Source of the DNA: Terriglobia bacterium
GTDB lineage: Bacteria > Acidobacteriota > Terriglobia > Bryobacterales > Bryobacteraceae
NCBI GenBank assembly: GCA_020073615.1
Contig: JAIQEX010000016.1
Span: 1 to 64,000, forward strand
Reading direction: 5' to 3'
Length of the DNA: 64,000 nucleotides
Shown: positions 52,758-62,437 of the stretch, in pieces
How positions within the stretch are numbered: the first letter of the stretch is position 1
Layout of the letters: the number at the start of each line of letters is the position of its first letter
Made by a program: the position numbers and the translations under genes
The notes under the pieces: model-generated
Told to the model about the DNA's origin: nothing
Database searches by the model: none
What the model saw: the letters and a program-made list of their open reading frames with translations, nothing else

Positions 52758-53959
52758 TGTTTGATGGGCGTCGCGGGTGGCGGTGCGGGCGCCGCCGGGG
52801 GCGTGGTATCACTGCCGCCCTTGCCCTTCTTGTGCGTGCCCGGGATCGGGATAAAGAGCAGCTTCTTCCTCTGGGTGGAGTGCGCCGCCACCTCTTCCTT
52901 GGTGGTGGTCGGAGGCTTCAACTGCGCCACGTCGTGCCAGTGGGTATCTTTGCCCGGCGCGGCGCCGCTATCGAGGTAGCTGTCCTTGATCTCCAGGAAT
53001 GCCTCCTGCCGGAGCCTGGTGAGAAACTCACGCACTTTCGGCGTCATCTTCGGCTCGGCTAGCCGGCCCTGGATGTCGTCCTTCACTTCCTCAAAAGAAG
53101 CCTGACCGGCCTCATACCGGTCTTCGATCTTGAAAATGGCCAGCGCCGTGGGTGTCTTGATGGGATCGGTGATGAAGCCTTTCTTCTCCTTGAATACCAC
53201 GTCTTCGATCGGCTTCATCAACAGGCCGCGCTTGTACGCCCCTGCGTACCCCCCGTTCTTCGCGCTCTCCACTTCGTCGGAATTCTCGCGCGCCAGATCG
53301 CCGAACTTTTCGCCCTTGCGCGCGCGTGCCACCAGGTCTTTCGCCTTTTTTTCCGCCGCGGCCACCTGCTCGGGCGTCTTGCCCTCCGTGGAAATAATGA
53401 TCTGGCTCAGAAACACCTGATCCTGGCGCACGAATTCGGCTTTGTGTTCTTCGTAATACTTCTGCAGATCCGCTTCGGGAATGGTAATGCGCGATCCGAT
53501 CTCCTGGCTGACCACACGCCGCGCCAGAAGCTCTTTTCTCTTGCGGTCCCTCAATTCTTCGTAGGTCATCCCGCTCTGCTGGCGAAGCCATTCATGAAAC
53601 TTGTCGGGGTCTGAGATCTTGCTCTCCACCTGGATCTCCGCAAAGTAGCGCGTCACGTCCCCATCCACGTTGATGTTGAGGTCTTTGCCCTTTTGCACGA
53701 GCAGCAGCGTGTCGATTTCATCGCGCAGGGAGTCGGCCTCCTGCTGCTTCACGGCCTCGGCCAGCTTGGCGCCGGTGAGACCGTTGCTCTTGAGGTACGC
53801 CTCGATCTCCTTCCGTTTCTCCGCCAGCTCGCCGCGCGTAATGATATCGCCGTTTACTTTCGCGGCGATCTCCTCGACTACCCGCACATTTGGGGAAATG
53901 TCGGCGGCGATGGCACTCGGCAGTATTGCCACCATGAACAGTACAAGCTTCTGAAACAT
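52754..53959 (-). CDS. SurA/PrsA-like peptidyl-prolyl isomerase
   Basis: 401 aa. A signal peptide (LVLFMVAILPSAIAA), a SurA-N-like chaperone domain (VEEIAAKVNGDIITRGELAEKR near residue 28, LRDEIDTLLLVQKGKDLNI), and a PPIC-type parvulin domain near 175-280 (VFLSQIIISTEGKTP, AREFSD-like FGDLARENSDEVESAKNGG, and IKTPTALAIFKIEDR). It folds outer-membrane or periplasmic proteins. The C-terminus is a Lys/Pro-rich low-complexity tail. It is first gene of the overlapping three-gene minus-strand operon. Confidence 0.88.
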   Translation of the reverse strand: MFQKLVLFMVAILPSAIAADISPNVRVVEEIAAKVNGDIITRGELAEKRKEIEAYLKSNGLTGAKLAEAVKQQEADSLRDEIDTLLLVQKGKDLNINVDGDVTRYFAEIQVESKISDPDKFHEWLRQQSGMTYEELRDRKRKELLARRVVSQEIGSRITIPEADLQKYYEEHKAEFVRQDQVFLSQIIISTEGKTPEQVAAAEKKAKDLVARARKGEKFGDLARENSDEVESAKNGGYAGAYKRGLLMKPIEDVVFKEKKGFITDPIKTPTALAIFKIEDRYEAGQASFEEVKDDIQGRLAEPKMTPKVREFLTRLRQEAFLEIKDSYLDSGAAPGKDTHWHDVAQLKPPTTTKEEVAAHSTQRKKLLFIPIPGTHKKGKGGSDTTPPAAPAPPPATPIKQ

Positions 53960-54085
53960 AATCTAGACTTCTATTTTAGCAAAAGGCTGCCGACAATCCG
54001 GGCTCGCAGGCGGAATCGCCCGCATCCCGTCAAGAGGTCCACCGTTTCAGCAGGACAGGGCGGTGTCGCCTGCCCCTTCAGAGCG

Positions 54086-57000
54086 CTAGTTCACCGTGAC
54101 CACGAGCGGCGTCCCCGACGACAGCTTCTCGCTGCTCGCTGAATAGTACGCCACCCGGAACGTCCAGTTCCCGATCGCGCTATTGATCGTCACCGCGCAT
54201 GGAGATGCCGCGCACATCACCGGGGCATCCACTACCCCGGTCGGTTCCGTCACGGTTACACTCATTTTGGCCGCGTTGGGGACACTGGAGATCTTTCCCC
54301 CCACCAGGACGGTCATCGGTTGCGCTGGAGCGAGACCGCCTTGTCGGGCGCTAAGCCAGCCGTGGTTGCGCCCCGTTCCCCAGAAGAACCCGTTCCACAC
54401 CGGGTTATTGGCGGCCCAGAACGCCCCGCTGAGCGGCTCCAGATCCTGAGCATATGTGCCGTCATAGCCGGGATCCGCCGAAGTCCTGGCATAGTCGGCA
54501 CTGAACAGATTGTCGATCGCCCCCAGCAATCCATCGCTGGGAGAGTATTCATACGCCTGCGCCAGCATTCCCAGGGATTCGCCCATGTTCTCCCTGGAGG
54601 CTTGCGTCCCGGCGCAATTCGCATTGTTCGGACCGCATCTACAGCCGTTCGCATCCGTGCCCGGTTTGCATTGCCCAAATCCTACGCCGTAGTATGCCCC
54701 TCGAGTTGCTGAATCATACCCCGCGCTGGTGACCCAATGGGCGCAGTCCGCGGCGTATGATTTGGCCAACGCCGCGGTGGAATCATAGCTGTGATTCGGG
54801 TCGGCCAGCAGCCCATAGTAGGCTTGAGCGAAGAAATCTCCGGCGCTGCCCATCATGGATGGCTGTGTTCCGAAGCCAATCCACGCTGTGCCCCTTCCGT
54901 TAGATGCCAGCATCCATTGCCTGCCGGAACACGAATTGCCTCCCGCTGTGCAATCGTCGGCATAGTTCTGGTTCAGACGAATATGAGTGGCGTCTATGTA
55001 GGTCGCCCCGTAAGTCACGCTGTCCCTGGTCGTGTAGTCAGTGGGATTGTAAGCGGAGAAGAATTCCGCCGAACCTCCGGGATCTCCGAACCAGGCGGGG
55101 TCCCAGGTCCCGCCCGAAATTGTCACCAGACTGGAACCCTGTGACGCCGTCACGGTTCCCGGCCTCTGGTTCGCGCCATTCCCAAACTGAGCCGAGCTGT
55201 ACTGGCTCGCCACCGACTGCCAATGTCCGTCTGGCTGGCGCTGGGGTCTCCACATGCTCAGAACGTTGCTGTTCAGGTCGCTCCGGCAGGCCGCTGCGTG
55301 AGTGGCATCCGGATCGTACGCGGCACAGAGGGCAACGACGAGATCGTTGTATGCAGTCTCCCGAAGATCCTGTATCACCCCGTTGCCCATCATGTAGCGG
55401 AAAGAAAGGTCCGTCATGTTCCGTAAACCGGGCCACATCGTACTCGACCCAACCGATCCGGCTGTGCTGTCCTGGTCGATAGCTCTCAGGTAAAGCCCGA
55501 TCATTGAGTAAAGCCGAGGCGACAGACTCCCCCAACCGGGCTGTCCATCGGTTGCGTTTCCGCGGTCTATATAGGGAGACGTCCACCACGCGTCGGCCAG
55601 CCACCGCGCATAGCCGAGGTAACTGTCCATACCGGTGCGGAAATACATGGCATAGAACGCCAGCACACTATCGTAATAGTTGACGCTGGCCGATCCATCG
55701 GTCCAGCTTCGGTAATCGGCGTCGGTGAGCATTGCATATTTCATCCCAATACCCGACGCTCCTTGCCATGGATTGGTTATCGTCATGCTGGTGTCGCTGT
55801 TGCAACTCGAAACCTGATAAAGCCTGCGTCCCGTCCCGCCTCCCCCGCCCGCTATGGTATACGGGTGCCACACAACGATGTAGCTCGGCCCCTGCGGCAT
55901 GCTACCGCCTCCGCAAAACAGCGCTTTGAACGCTGTTCCGGAGCCGGTAATCGTCGTGCCCTGATTCGCCGTGTTTACTGTACCCGCCTGCGCCACGTTC
56001 CAGTTATCGACGAAGTTTGCGACGGCTCCACCAGGTGTAACTTTGCCCTGCAATCCTCCTATATGATCTGCCCACTGCTGTTCGATACTGTCGACCCATG
56101 GCCAACGGGCATCCGCGCTCCAGCGCGTCACAGGTCCCAGCATCTTGGCGACAGAAGGATCTGGCAATGCCACGTTGCCGGCGTTGTCCGTCGCTACCAC
56201 TCCGTGATGGACACTGCACACTGCCGTCTGCCCATCACCCTGCGTAACGGTCAGTTGAAAGTTTGCCGGACCAAACGCCAGGCCCGCAATCACCGGCTGC
56301 GCCGCTCGGTGGGTAGACCATGCAAGATTCTGCGTCGAGGTCCCTGGTTGATCGCTGGCGACTTGTTGCCACAAGTAGGCCAGTGACGTACCGCCGTCCA
56401 GTGGGAACGAATGGGTGCCATCGAGAGTTGCCGGCGATCCTGCCCGGAATGACCGCGGCGCTCCGGTCCCGCACACCGGCGCGTATGTCGGCGTTGCCAT
56501 GTAAGTGCCAGACCCGGGGAAGGTGATGGCCAACCCGTTGCCGGAGCCGTCATTGCCATTCCCCTCGAATTCCCAGTCTCCCAGGTCGCCGCCAACTCCC
56601 GACGGCGGGTCCGACGCCACGGGAATCGTACCCGAGTACCAGCGAAAATAGGCCAGCGAGACCGACAGGTCGGCGTCGCCAATCTGTACCGTTTGCGGAA
56701 GTGCGATGCTCCCCGCCGTCGCAATCGTCCACGCCTGCCGGGCATATCCCGCGCCGTCCACGTTCCAGACCTCGCCGATGATCTGGTTCGCCGTCAAGTC
56801 CCGATGGAATCGAAACACGAAGTCCTGGCTGAGGGCCACTCCCGAGCCCGCCGTGTAGACACAATTGCTCCCGTCGAAGCTGATGGTCAAGTTGTTCCCC
56901 GATACCGCCGTCACCGTCTGATTGCCGTTCATTCCTGAGCAGCCCAAACCTCCTGCGTTCTGGATCGTGATCGTACCACCTGCCTTCATCGTGGTGGCGA

Positions 57001-59920
57001 ACGGCGCGGCCGCCAGGGTCAACACCATCGGGTTCGTCGCGGTCACCGTATTGACGGCGATCCCCGGAGGATTCATCTGGATACTATTCCCTCCGGCGTT
57101 GTCGGCCGGATCGAACACTTGCAGCGCGAAAGAAGAACTCGCAGGCGCGCATAGACGTACTCCAAAATGAGAGCTCGTATCGCCCGGCATCTCCACCAGG
57201 TAACTGCACCCCGCCGGGTAAGACCAGTTGTGCACTCTGAGGTCGAAATAAAACGAACCCAGGCCGGCATACGGCGCGGCGTTGGGAACCGTGTAGACCC
57301 CGGTCACCCCCCCCGCGAGGCGCAGCGACTGCATGCTGCCGGCCGCCGCGGCACTGCCCAGCCTGGCCGCCGGCCAGGTGTACGATCGTCCGAAGCCCCA
57401 GTAAAACCCCAGCCATTTAGCGAAATTCCTTCCCCACCACCAGCCGCCCGTATCAAAGCCGTCGGCGTAAATTCCGTCGTAGCCCGGATCGGTCGCGTTC
57501 TTGGCGAAGTTGGCCGCATAAACGGTGTCCCCGAACGTCGCCAGATCGCTTGACGGACTGAGTGTCATGGCCGCCGAAAGCGCGCCAAAAGCTTCCGGGA
57601 AAAGCCCGCGCGATTGGCTGGCCGTGTAGATGTTGTTGCACAGCCAGGTGCGCGCCGGAGGATTGCACGTGCCCCCGCCCACGCCGTAAAACAGCCCCTT
57701 GGAGACCGGATCGTAAGCCGCCGTGCGCAGCCAGTCGGCAATGCCGGAAATCCAGGTGGTGAGCGTCGTTCCGAGGCCGGCGTCATAGCCGTTGGGGTAG
57801 CCGGGGAGGGGCTGCGTGTACGCTTTCTGCATCACATTCAGCGCATCGGCCAGGATGCCGATCATGAATGGCTGCTGCACGGGGCCTACCCACCACCAGC
57901 CCAGCATATACTTCCGCCCGCTCAGGTTCGTGCTCCCGGTGTAGGCGGGAGTGATGGTCAAGTGCGAGGCGTCCACATAGTCCGCCTTGTAGAGCGTCTG
58001 GTCGCCCGTGGAGTAGTCAATCGGGATAGCGGCTCCGGGATCTTTGGCGCTCCAGAGGTACAGCGCGCTGCGGATGGTGACGCCCGTGCAAGTCAACCCC
58101 GTGGAGTTGAACGGAATGGTGTAATGGAAACTGACTTCGTCCTCGGAGTACGCCGACACCGTGAAGGTTCCGTTCAGCCCCGAGCAGCCCGTACCCGTGG
58201 CTCCCGAGACGGTAATCGAGTCGCCCACGCCGATCCCCACCAGTTTGCCGCTCACCGGTGGACTGGCCGAGTTGTAACTGACCGAGGTCGTCAATATCGT
58301 ACTCGTTCCGGATGCCGCCGCCGTGGCCGTGAAGTCGAACATGGCCTGCTGCCAGCACGCGCTGTCGCAGGTTACGGTAGTGCTGCCGCTAGCTGCCGTC
58401 ATCGTCCCCGCCTGCACGCCGGGGTAGAGCAGGAACTTCCAGCTCCCGTCGCTGAATCGCTGGGAAGCGAACCAGCCTTTCAGTATCGTGCTCAACGCGG
58501 ACAGGCAGATCTGCCGCTGCCCGCCCGGCGCAGTGTCGGGATCGGCCAGAGCGCACAGGCCCAGTTCATTCAACGCATAGTATTGCTCGCGGTCCCCGGA
58601 GTTGCTTCTGGGGGCCAGCCACCCCATGTTAGACATTAATGAGGAGTTGATGTATGCGCGCAAGCCCGCCCACATGGGTGATGAGCCGGGGCTGCCATTT
58701 TGCAGATCCTGGTCCAGCGCCCTCACGTACATGCCCGCCAATGCGTGGGTACGGCTGGGCGGGGTTTCCGGCCCGTGCCCAATTCCCGACAGCGCGGAGC
58801 CCCGGTCGATGAAGGGAATCGTCCACCAGGCGTCAGCCAGCCAGCGTGCCCAGGTCAAATACGCAGGATCTCCGGTGCGGTAGTAGGTCTCGTAAAAAGC
58901 CAGTACGTTGTCGTAGTAGTTGTTGTTGCTCGATTGCCCGGCCCACGCCCCGAGGTCGGTTTCGGTCCAGGCGTTGTAATGCAACCCCGAAGTTGTGCCC
59001 GGAGTCGCGTCCCAGAAATCCCCCGTCTTCAAAGTAAGCGCCGTGTCGCTCTCGACGGAAGCGATCTTGTGGAAACGCCTTCCGCTGCCCGCCGAGGCGG
59101 TGGCCGACGAGGCGGTATAACCGCCGCAGCCGGTGGCGTCAAAGTCGATCGTATAGTCGAAATGTCCGTCGGGATAGGACGGCAGCGTAGCCGTGAATAC
59201 CGGCTTCATGGACACCAGGTTGTGCGTCCCATTGAGGCCCGTGCATCCCGCGGCGCCCGAAACGGCGATGGCCGTGCCCGGCGCAACTGGCAGCGACCCG
59301 AAACTCCTCCCATAGTTGGATACGCTGATCACCGCCGGATTGGTGGCGGTGATGGAGGTCACAACGACAGCCGGCGTGTACCACGTAACGAGATAGCCGG
59401 AAGGATAACCAGCCGCCACAGGAGTGCAAGGGAAGCTGGCCGAGCTCCCGCAGAAGACTAACCCGAACGTCGTACCGCTGCCCGTGACCGTGCCCGAGCC
59501 GTTGGTCACGCTGATGGTTCCCGGTGTGGCGGGAGGGTCCGGCGTGCGCCAGTTGTCCACAAAGGTGCCGCCCGGCGCGGGGATAGTCCCCTGCCAGCCG
59601 CCGTAGCGCTGCGCCCAGGCAATCTGCGCGGTATCGGCCCACGGCCACGGATTCACGCCCATGGCGGTCATCGGGCCCAGGATGGTGTCTATCCCGGAGG
59701 GGATGCCCGTGACAAGCCCGAGTGCGTTTGTGCTCACAACGCTCTGAGTAGGCTGCGGAGGTAGCGCCTGGACTGTCCTGGTGGATTGCGCCACGGCCGT
59801 GATATTCGTAACGGCGGGTGCTGTCTGTGCGCTCGCACTGTAAGAATCGCATGCCAGAAGAAGTCCAGTGGCCGCGATCGCTCGAAGGAATGGAATAGAC
59901 GGTTTAGCAGGCATTGTCAT
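54086..59920 (-). CDS. Giant secreted protein with duplicated helical-toroid-like modules
   Basis: About 1944 aa from the ATG at 59920 (a GTG at 59947 is also open). A signal peptide (SIPFLRAIAATGLLLACDSY, SASAQ) is followed by two long homologous modules. Each has a NWRTPDPP/NWNVAQ start, a Gly/Thr-rich strand segment (SGTVTGSGTTF; TTITGSGTAF), then NYYDNVLAFYETYYRTGD / NYYDSVLAFYAMYFRTGM, YLTWARWLADAWWTIPFIDRG / YLGYARWLADAWWTSPYIDRG and a closing DPGYDGIYADG / DPGYDGTYAQD. Between them (about 870-1200) lie Ig/LamG-like strands. The aromatic-rich helical repeats suggest an (alpha/alpha) toroid as in polysaccharide lyases and GH enzymes, but no catalytic residues can be assigned. Confidence 0.75.
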   Translation of the reverse strand: MTMPAKPSIPFLRAIAATGLLLACDSYSASAQTAPAVTNITAVAQSTRTVQALPPQPTQSVVSTNALGLVTGIPSGIDTILGPMTAMGVNPWPWADTAQIAWAQRYGGWQGTIPAPGGTFVDNWRTPDPPATPGTISVTNGSGTVTGSGTTFGLVFCGSSASFPCTPVAAGYPSGYLVTWYTPAVVVTSITATNPAVISVSNYGRSFGSLPVAPGTAIAVSGAAGCTGLNGTHNLVSMKPVFTATLPSYPDGHFDYTIDFDATGCGGYTASSATASAGSGRRFHKIASVESDTALTLKTGDFWDATPGTTSGLHYNAWTETDLGAWAGQSSNNNYYDNVLAFYETYYRTGDPAYLTWARWLADAWWTIPFIDRGSALSGIGHGPETPPSRTHALAGMYVRALDQDLQNGSPGSSPMWAGLRAYINSSLMSNMGWLAPRSNSGDREQYYALNELGLCALADPDTAPGGQRQICLSALSTILKGWFASQRFSDGSWKFLLYPGVQAGTMTAASGSTTVTCDSACWQQAMFDFTATAAASGTSTILTTSVSYNSASPPVSGKLVGIGVGDSITVSGATGTGCSGLNGTFTVSAYSEDEVSFHYTIPFNSTGLTCTGVTIRSALYLWSAKDPGAAIPIDYSTGDQTLYKADYVDASHLTITPAYTGSTNLSGRKYMLGWWWVGPVQQPFMIGILADALNVMQKAYTQPLPGYPNGYDAGLGTTLTTWISGIADWLRTAAYDPVSKGLFYGVGGGTCNPPARTWLCNNIYTASQSRGLFPEAFGALSAAMTLSPSSDLATFGDTVYAANFAKNATDPGYDGIYADGFDTGGWWWGRNFAKWLGFYWGFGRSYTWPAARLGSAAAAGSMQSLRLAGGVTGVYTVPNAAPYAGLGSFYFDLRVHNWSYPAGCSYLVEMPGDTSSHFGVRLCAPASSSFALQVFDPADNAGGNSIQMNPPGIAVNTVTATNPMVLTLAAAPFATTMKAGGTITIQNAGGLGCSGMNGNQTVTAVSGNNLTISFDGSNCVYTAGSGVALSQDFVFRFHRDLTANQIIGEVWNVDGAGYARQAWTIATAGSIALPQTVQIGDADLSVSLAYFRWYSGTIPVASDPPSGVGGDLGDWEFEGNGNDGSGNGLAITFPGSGTYMATPTYAPVCGTGAPRSFRAGSPATLDGTHSFPLDGGTSLAYLWQQVASDQPGTSTQNLAWSTHRAAQPVIAGLAFGPANFQLTVTQGDGQTAVCSVHHGVVATDNAGNVALPDPSVAKMLGPVTRWSADARWPWVDSIEQQWADHIGGLQGKVTPGGAVANFVDNWNVAQAGTVNTANQGTTITGSGTAFKALFCGGGSMPQGPSYIVVWHPYTIAGGGGGTGRRLYQVSSCNSDTSMTITNPWQGASGIGMKYAMLTDADYRSWTDGSASVNYYDSVLAFYAMYFRTGMDSYLGYARWLADAWWTSPYIDRGNATDGQPGWGSLSPRLYSMIGLYLRAIDQDSTAGSVGSSTMWPGLRNMTDLSFRYMMGNGVIQDLRETAYNDLVVALCAAYDPDATHAAACRSDLNSNVLSMWRPQRQPDGHWQSVASQYSSAQFGNGANQRPGTVTASQGSSLVTISGGTWDPAWFGDPGGSAEFFSAYNPTDYTTRDSVTYGATYIDATHIRLNQNYADDCTAGGNSCSGRQWMLASNGRGTAWIGFGTQPSMMGSAGDFFAQAYYGLLADPNHSYDSTAALAKSYAADCAHWVTSAGYDSATRGAYYGVGFGQCKPGTDANGCRCGPNNANCAGTQASRENMGESLGMLAQAYEYSPSDGLLGAIDNLFSADYARTSADPGYDGTYAQDLEPLSGAFWAANNPVWNGFFWGTGRNHGWLSARQGGLAPAQPMTVLVGGKISSVPNAAKMSVTVTEPTGVVDAPVMCAASPCAVTINSAIGNWTFRVAYYSASSEKLSSGTPLVVTVN

Positions 59921-60347
59921 ATCAGCAGTTTTCAGCCTCCGTGTCACATATCGTCTAATGGCTGCAAAGGCTGTAGATGTCTCCGTGGAAACATACGATG
60001 GGTTAGCGATTGTTAACCCACTGAATGTTGTCCGTAGTTAGCGTTTTGTGTTCCTCCGTAAAAGCAAATTGGATACGCCGGGGTAGGCACAAACGGTAAC
60101 AACGCGGAGTCGAGAAGAAATTACAGTGTAAGAAGTTTAGGCACGGGATAACTAAAGGTAACAGGGTCGTGTTCTCTATTGAGCATCACCATTCCATCGG
60201 CGGGCCGTTTCGGTTATGTGTTCGGAGCCTGCCCGGGGACTATTGCAGCGGCCACAGACTTGCTACTGTCGAGCGGGAAGGAAGGGCCCAAATCTGAGTT
60301 CTCTTGCGCACAGGCTACAGGTTGTGATTCACTTGATAGGTGGCCCG
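59921..60347. other. AT-richer intergenic region with operator-like palindrome
   Basis: About 430 bp between divergent genes, noticeably richer in A/T than its surroundings. It holds the TGGGTTA palindrome (59999-60020) and purine-rich stretches but no convincing gene. An open frame upstream of the small partner gene (from 60216) has an implausible Cys/Arg-rich N-terminus. Confidence 0.4.
59999..60020. repeat. Perfect 7-bp inverted repeat, possible operator
   Basis: TGGGTTA at 59999-60005 and TAACCCA at 60014-60020 around GCGATTGT. It lies 79 bp upstream of the giant secreted gene start on the minus strand and is a plausible binding site for a dimeric regulator. Confidence 0.4.
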
Positions 60348-60719
60348 ATGTGCAATCGGGCCGGGAAGTCGCTCGTGCTTCACACCGCGGAGTTTGCCTT
60401 GCTGCAGTTTGTAACGCCGGACGGTCGATTCCAACCCATTGCTGTCCTTGTGCTCGATCATGAGGGCGACAAGCTCTACGTGCGCGCCCGCAGGAATCTG
60501 GGCTCAATCGTCGAACCTGAAGACGCCCGTGTTCTAAGACTGATCTTGTCCCAGTTAGCCGAGGAGGCGAACGCAACAAGTGGCAGCGTCATACTCGAGA
60601 ACCTGGAATCCACGCTCTCCAATGCCGTTCGAATCACCAAGCGCGCGCCCGTTGAGCTGGCTGATTTCGATACGGCTGTGGACGAACTCTACACACGTTA
60701 CGTCCCTTCGGCGATATAG
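60348..60719 (+). CDS. Small partner protein upstream of the HipA-like kinase
   Basis: 123 aa from the ATG at 60348, preceded by AGGTGG at 5 bases; the longer frame to 60216 is rejected. Content: LHTAEFALLQFVTPDGRFQPI, AVLVLDHEGDKLYVRARRNLG, EDARVLRLILSQLAEEANAT, then ENLESTLSNAVRIT. HipA-like kinases of this subfamily often have a small companion such as DUF3037. This protein has a similar size and an N-terminal strand pattern, but I cannot call it DUF3037 with confidence. Confidence 0.5.
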   Translation: MCNRAGKSLVLHTAEFALLQFVTPDGRFQPIAVLVLDHEGDKLYVRARRNLGSIVEPEDARVLRLILSQLAEEANATSGSVILENLESTLSNAVRITKRAPVELADFDTAVDELYTRYVPSAI

Positions 60720-60810
60720 GCTTTCATTTCTTTTAGAAAATCGAGAAAAACCGGTTCGTCCCGGCACGATTAAGAGTGACTCATCTTAAATCGGAAGGCA
60801 TGATCCTTCG

Positions 60811-61668
60811 TTGCGACTCGATCTGCTGCTTGTAAAGGCGCGAAAGTGTGTTCGCAAAATGCGTGGAGGTGCTCAGGCCCACCTAATTGAGAGTGATGGC
60901 GGCGATCACTACGTTGTAAAGTTCGCGAACAACCCCCAGGGACGCAGGATCCTAGTAAACGAGTTCGTTTCGTCCCTCCTCCTTGGGGAGCTGGGTATCG
61001 CTGTGCCGCAGCCGGCCGTCGTTGCGATTGACGAAGAATTCCTTCGGAGCAACCCTGAGGTCTGTTTGTCGTTAGGCAACGAGCAGATCGCGGTACGGCC
61101 GGGAGTGCATTACGGCTCGCAGTACGCGGTGTCGTGCGTCGGATCCCCTATATACGATTTTCTGCCAGACTCGATGTTGTCAGAAGTTTTCAATCGAAAC
61201 CACTTCTTGGGCGCCTTAGTTGCAGACAAGTGGCTGGCCAATGGGGATGGACGGCAAGCAGTCTTCTATCGTGCGCGCATTATGGGCCTCTCGCCCGCCC
61301 CCTCGCCCGTTCGATGGGTAGCGCAAATGATCGACCACGGCCATGCATTTCAGGGTAGCGGTTGGACGTTTCGCGACTCTCCAATTCAAGGTCTACATGC
61401 ACGACGGGTCGTGTATGGAAGCGATCCATCGATCCGGGATTTCGCGCCCTGGATTGATGCGCTGATGAGGGTAAGCCGTGATTTTCTCGACAAGGTGTTT
61501 TTACTAATTCCGCCGGATTGGATTGCCGGAGAGGAACTCGAATTTCTCCGGGTGTTGAGACGACTCTACCAGCGGCGGGAACGCGTTCCACAACTCCTCG
61601 CGGAATCGATCGATCACTTGACTAAGTCGAACTTGGCACAGCCGCGCGAGTCCAGGTGTAGCAGTTGA
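60811..61668 (+). CDS. HipA-family kinase-like protein
   Basis: 285 aa with a TTG start. An N-terminal glycine-rich lobe (KMRGGAQAHLIESDGG, YVVKFANNPQGRRILVNEFV, where the VKF lysine binds ATP), then a core with DFLPDSMLSEVFNRNHFLG, ALVADKWLANGDGRQAVFYRA (the DKW...NGD catalytic-loop analogue) and MIDHGHAF (the D of the metal-binding DxG-like site). HipA kinases phosphorylate aminoacyl-tRNA synthetases and halt growth; members outside the classic hipBA pair have unknown targets. No HipB-type HTH antitoxin is adjacent. It lies beside a truncated asparaginyl-tRNA synthetase. Confidence 0.75.
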   Translation: MRLDLLLVKARKCVRKMRGGAQAHLIESDGGDHYVVKFANNPQGRRILVNEFVSSLLLGELGIAVPQPAVVAIDEEFLRSNPEVCLSLGNEQIAVRPGVHYGSQYAVSCVGSPIYDFLPDSMLSEVFNRNHFLGALVADKWLANGDGRQAVFYRARIMGLSPAPSPVRWVAQMIDHGHAFQGSGWTFRDSPIQGLHARRVVYGSDPSIRDFAPWIDALMRVSRDFLDKVFLLIPPDWIAGEELEFLRVLRRLYQRRERVPQLLAESIDHLTKSNLAQPRESRCSS

Positions 61669-61680
61669 AATGCCGATATG

Positions 61681-61699
61681 CGACGACATAGGGTCGTCG
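61681..61699 (+). repeat. Stem-loop after the HipA-like gene
   Basis: CGACGAC (61681-61687) pairs perfectly with GTCGTCG (61693-61699) around ATAGG, 12 bp after the stop. No T-run follows, so it may be a processing hairpin rather than a terminator. Confidence 0.4.
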
Positions 61700-61839
61700 A
61701 TCCCGCTGCACGACGAACTGCGGCGAGGCACATTACAAAGCATCATCCGACAATCTGGTTTGCCGCGGCCGGCATTTGAGCGATCAAGAGACCCGGCAAG
61801 CAGGCCACGGTCCGTTTCGCATGTGCCCCACGGCACATC

Positions 61840-62370
61840 TTACGGCGACAGCCGGTGCAACATGCGCGGAAACGCGATGGTCTCGCGAATGTGCTCCAGG
61901 CCGCAGATCCACGCTACGCAGCGCTCGATTCCCATGCCGAAGCCGCCGTGCGGCACGGTGCCGTATTTGCGCAGGTCGATGTACCAGTTGAAGGCTTCTT
62001 TCGGCAGATGATGCTCTTCGATGCGCCGCAGCAGCAGCTCGGGGTCGTGAATGCGCTGGCCGCCGCCCACGATTTCGCCGTGGCCCTCGGGCGCCAGCAC
62101 GTCCACTCCCAGCACCACGTCGGGACGCTCGGGGTCCGGCTCGAAGTAGAACGCTTTGATCGAAGTGGGGAAGCGGTCCACCATCAGCGGCCGGTCGCGA
62201 TCTTCGGTGAGCAGGGTCTCGTCGGTGCCGCCGAAATCGCCGCCCCACTGGATCTCGCTCCCCTTCGATTGCAGAATCTTCACCGCGTCGTCGTAGCTCA
62301 TGCGCGTGAACGGCGCCTGGATGGCTTCGAGTTTGGACACGTCGCGCTCCAGATGTCGTCTGCCCTCGGC
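61840..62370 (-). pseudogene. asnS: Asparaginyl-tRNA synthetase, C-terminal fragment
   Basis: In-frame homology starts near 62365 ([20 protein letters not shown]) and runs to the normal C-terminus. It retains motif-2/3 neighbourhoods: [54 protein letters not shown] and motif 3 [21 protein letters not shown] (shown in parts). An in-frame TGA at 62371-62373 blocks any longer reading. About 270 N-terminal residues, including the anticodon-binding domain and motif 1, are missing from the window. It cannot be a complete synthetase; the ORF could start at GTG 62340 and give a 166-aa piece. Either a decayed copy or a deliberate fragment. Confidence 0.85.
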
Positions 62371-62437
62371 TCATGATTTTAACACACCACCGGAGGCAGT
62401 GGATGATACGATAGATATGTCCTCACAAGTCATATGA

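Noticed and set aside
61784-62374. 196-codon frame overlapping the synthetase fragment
   Set aside because: Arg-rich shadow frame; the synthetase frame carries clear motif 3.
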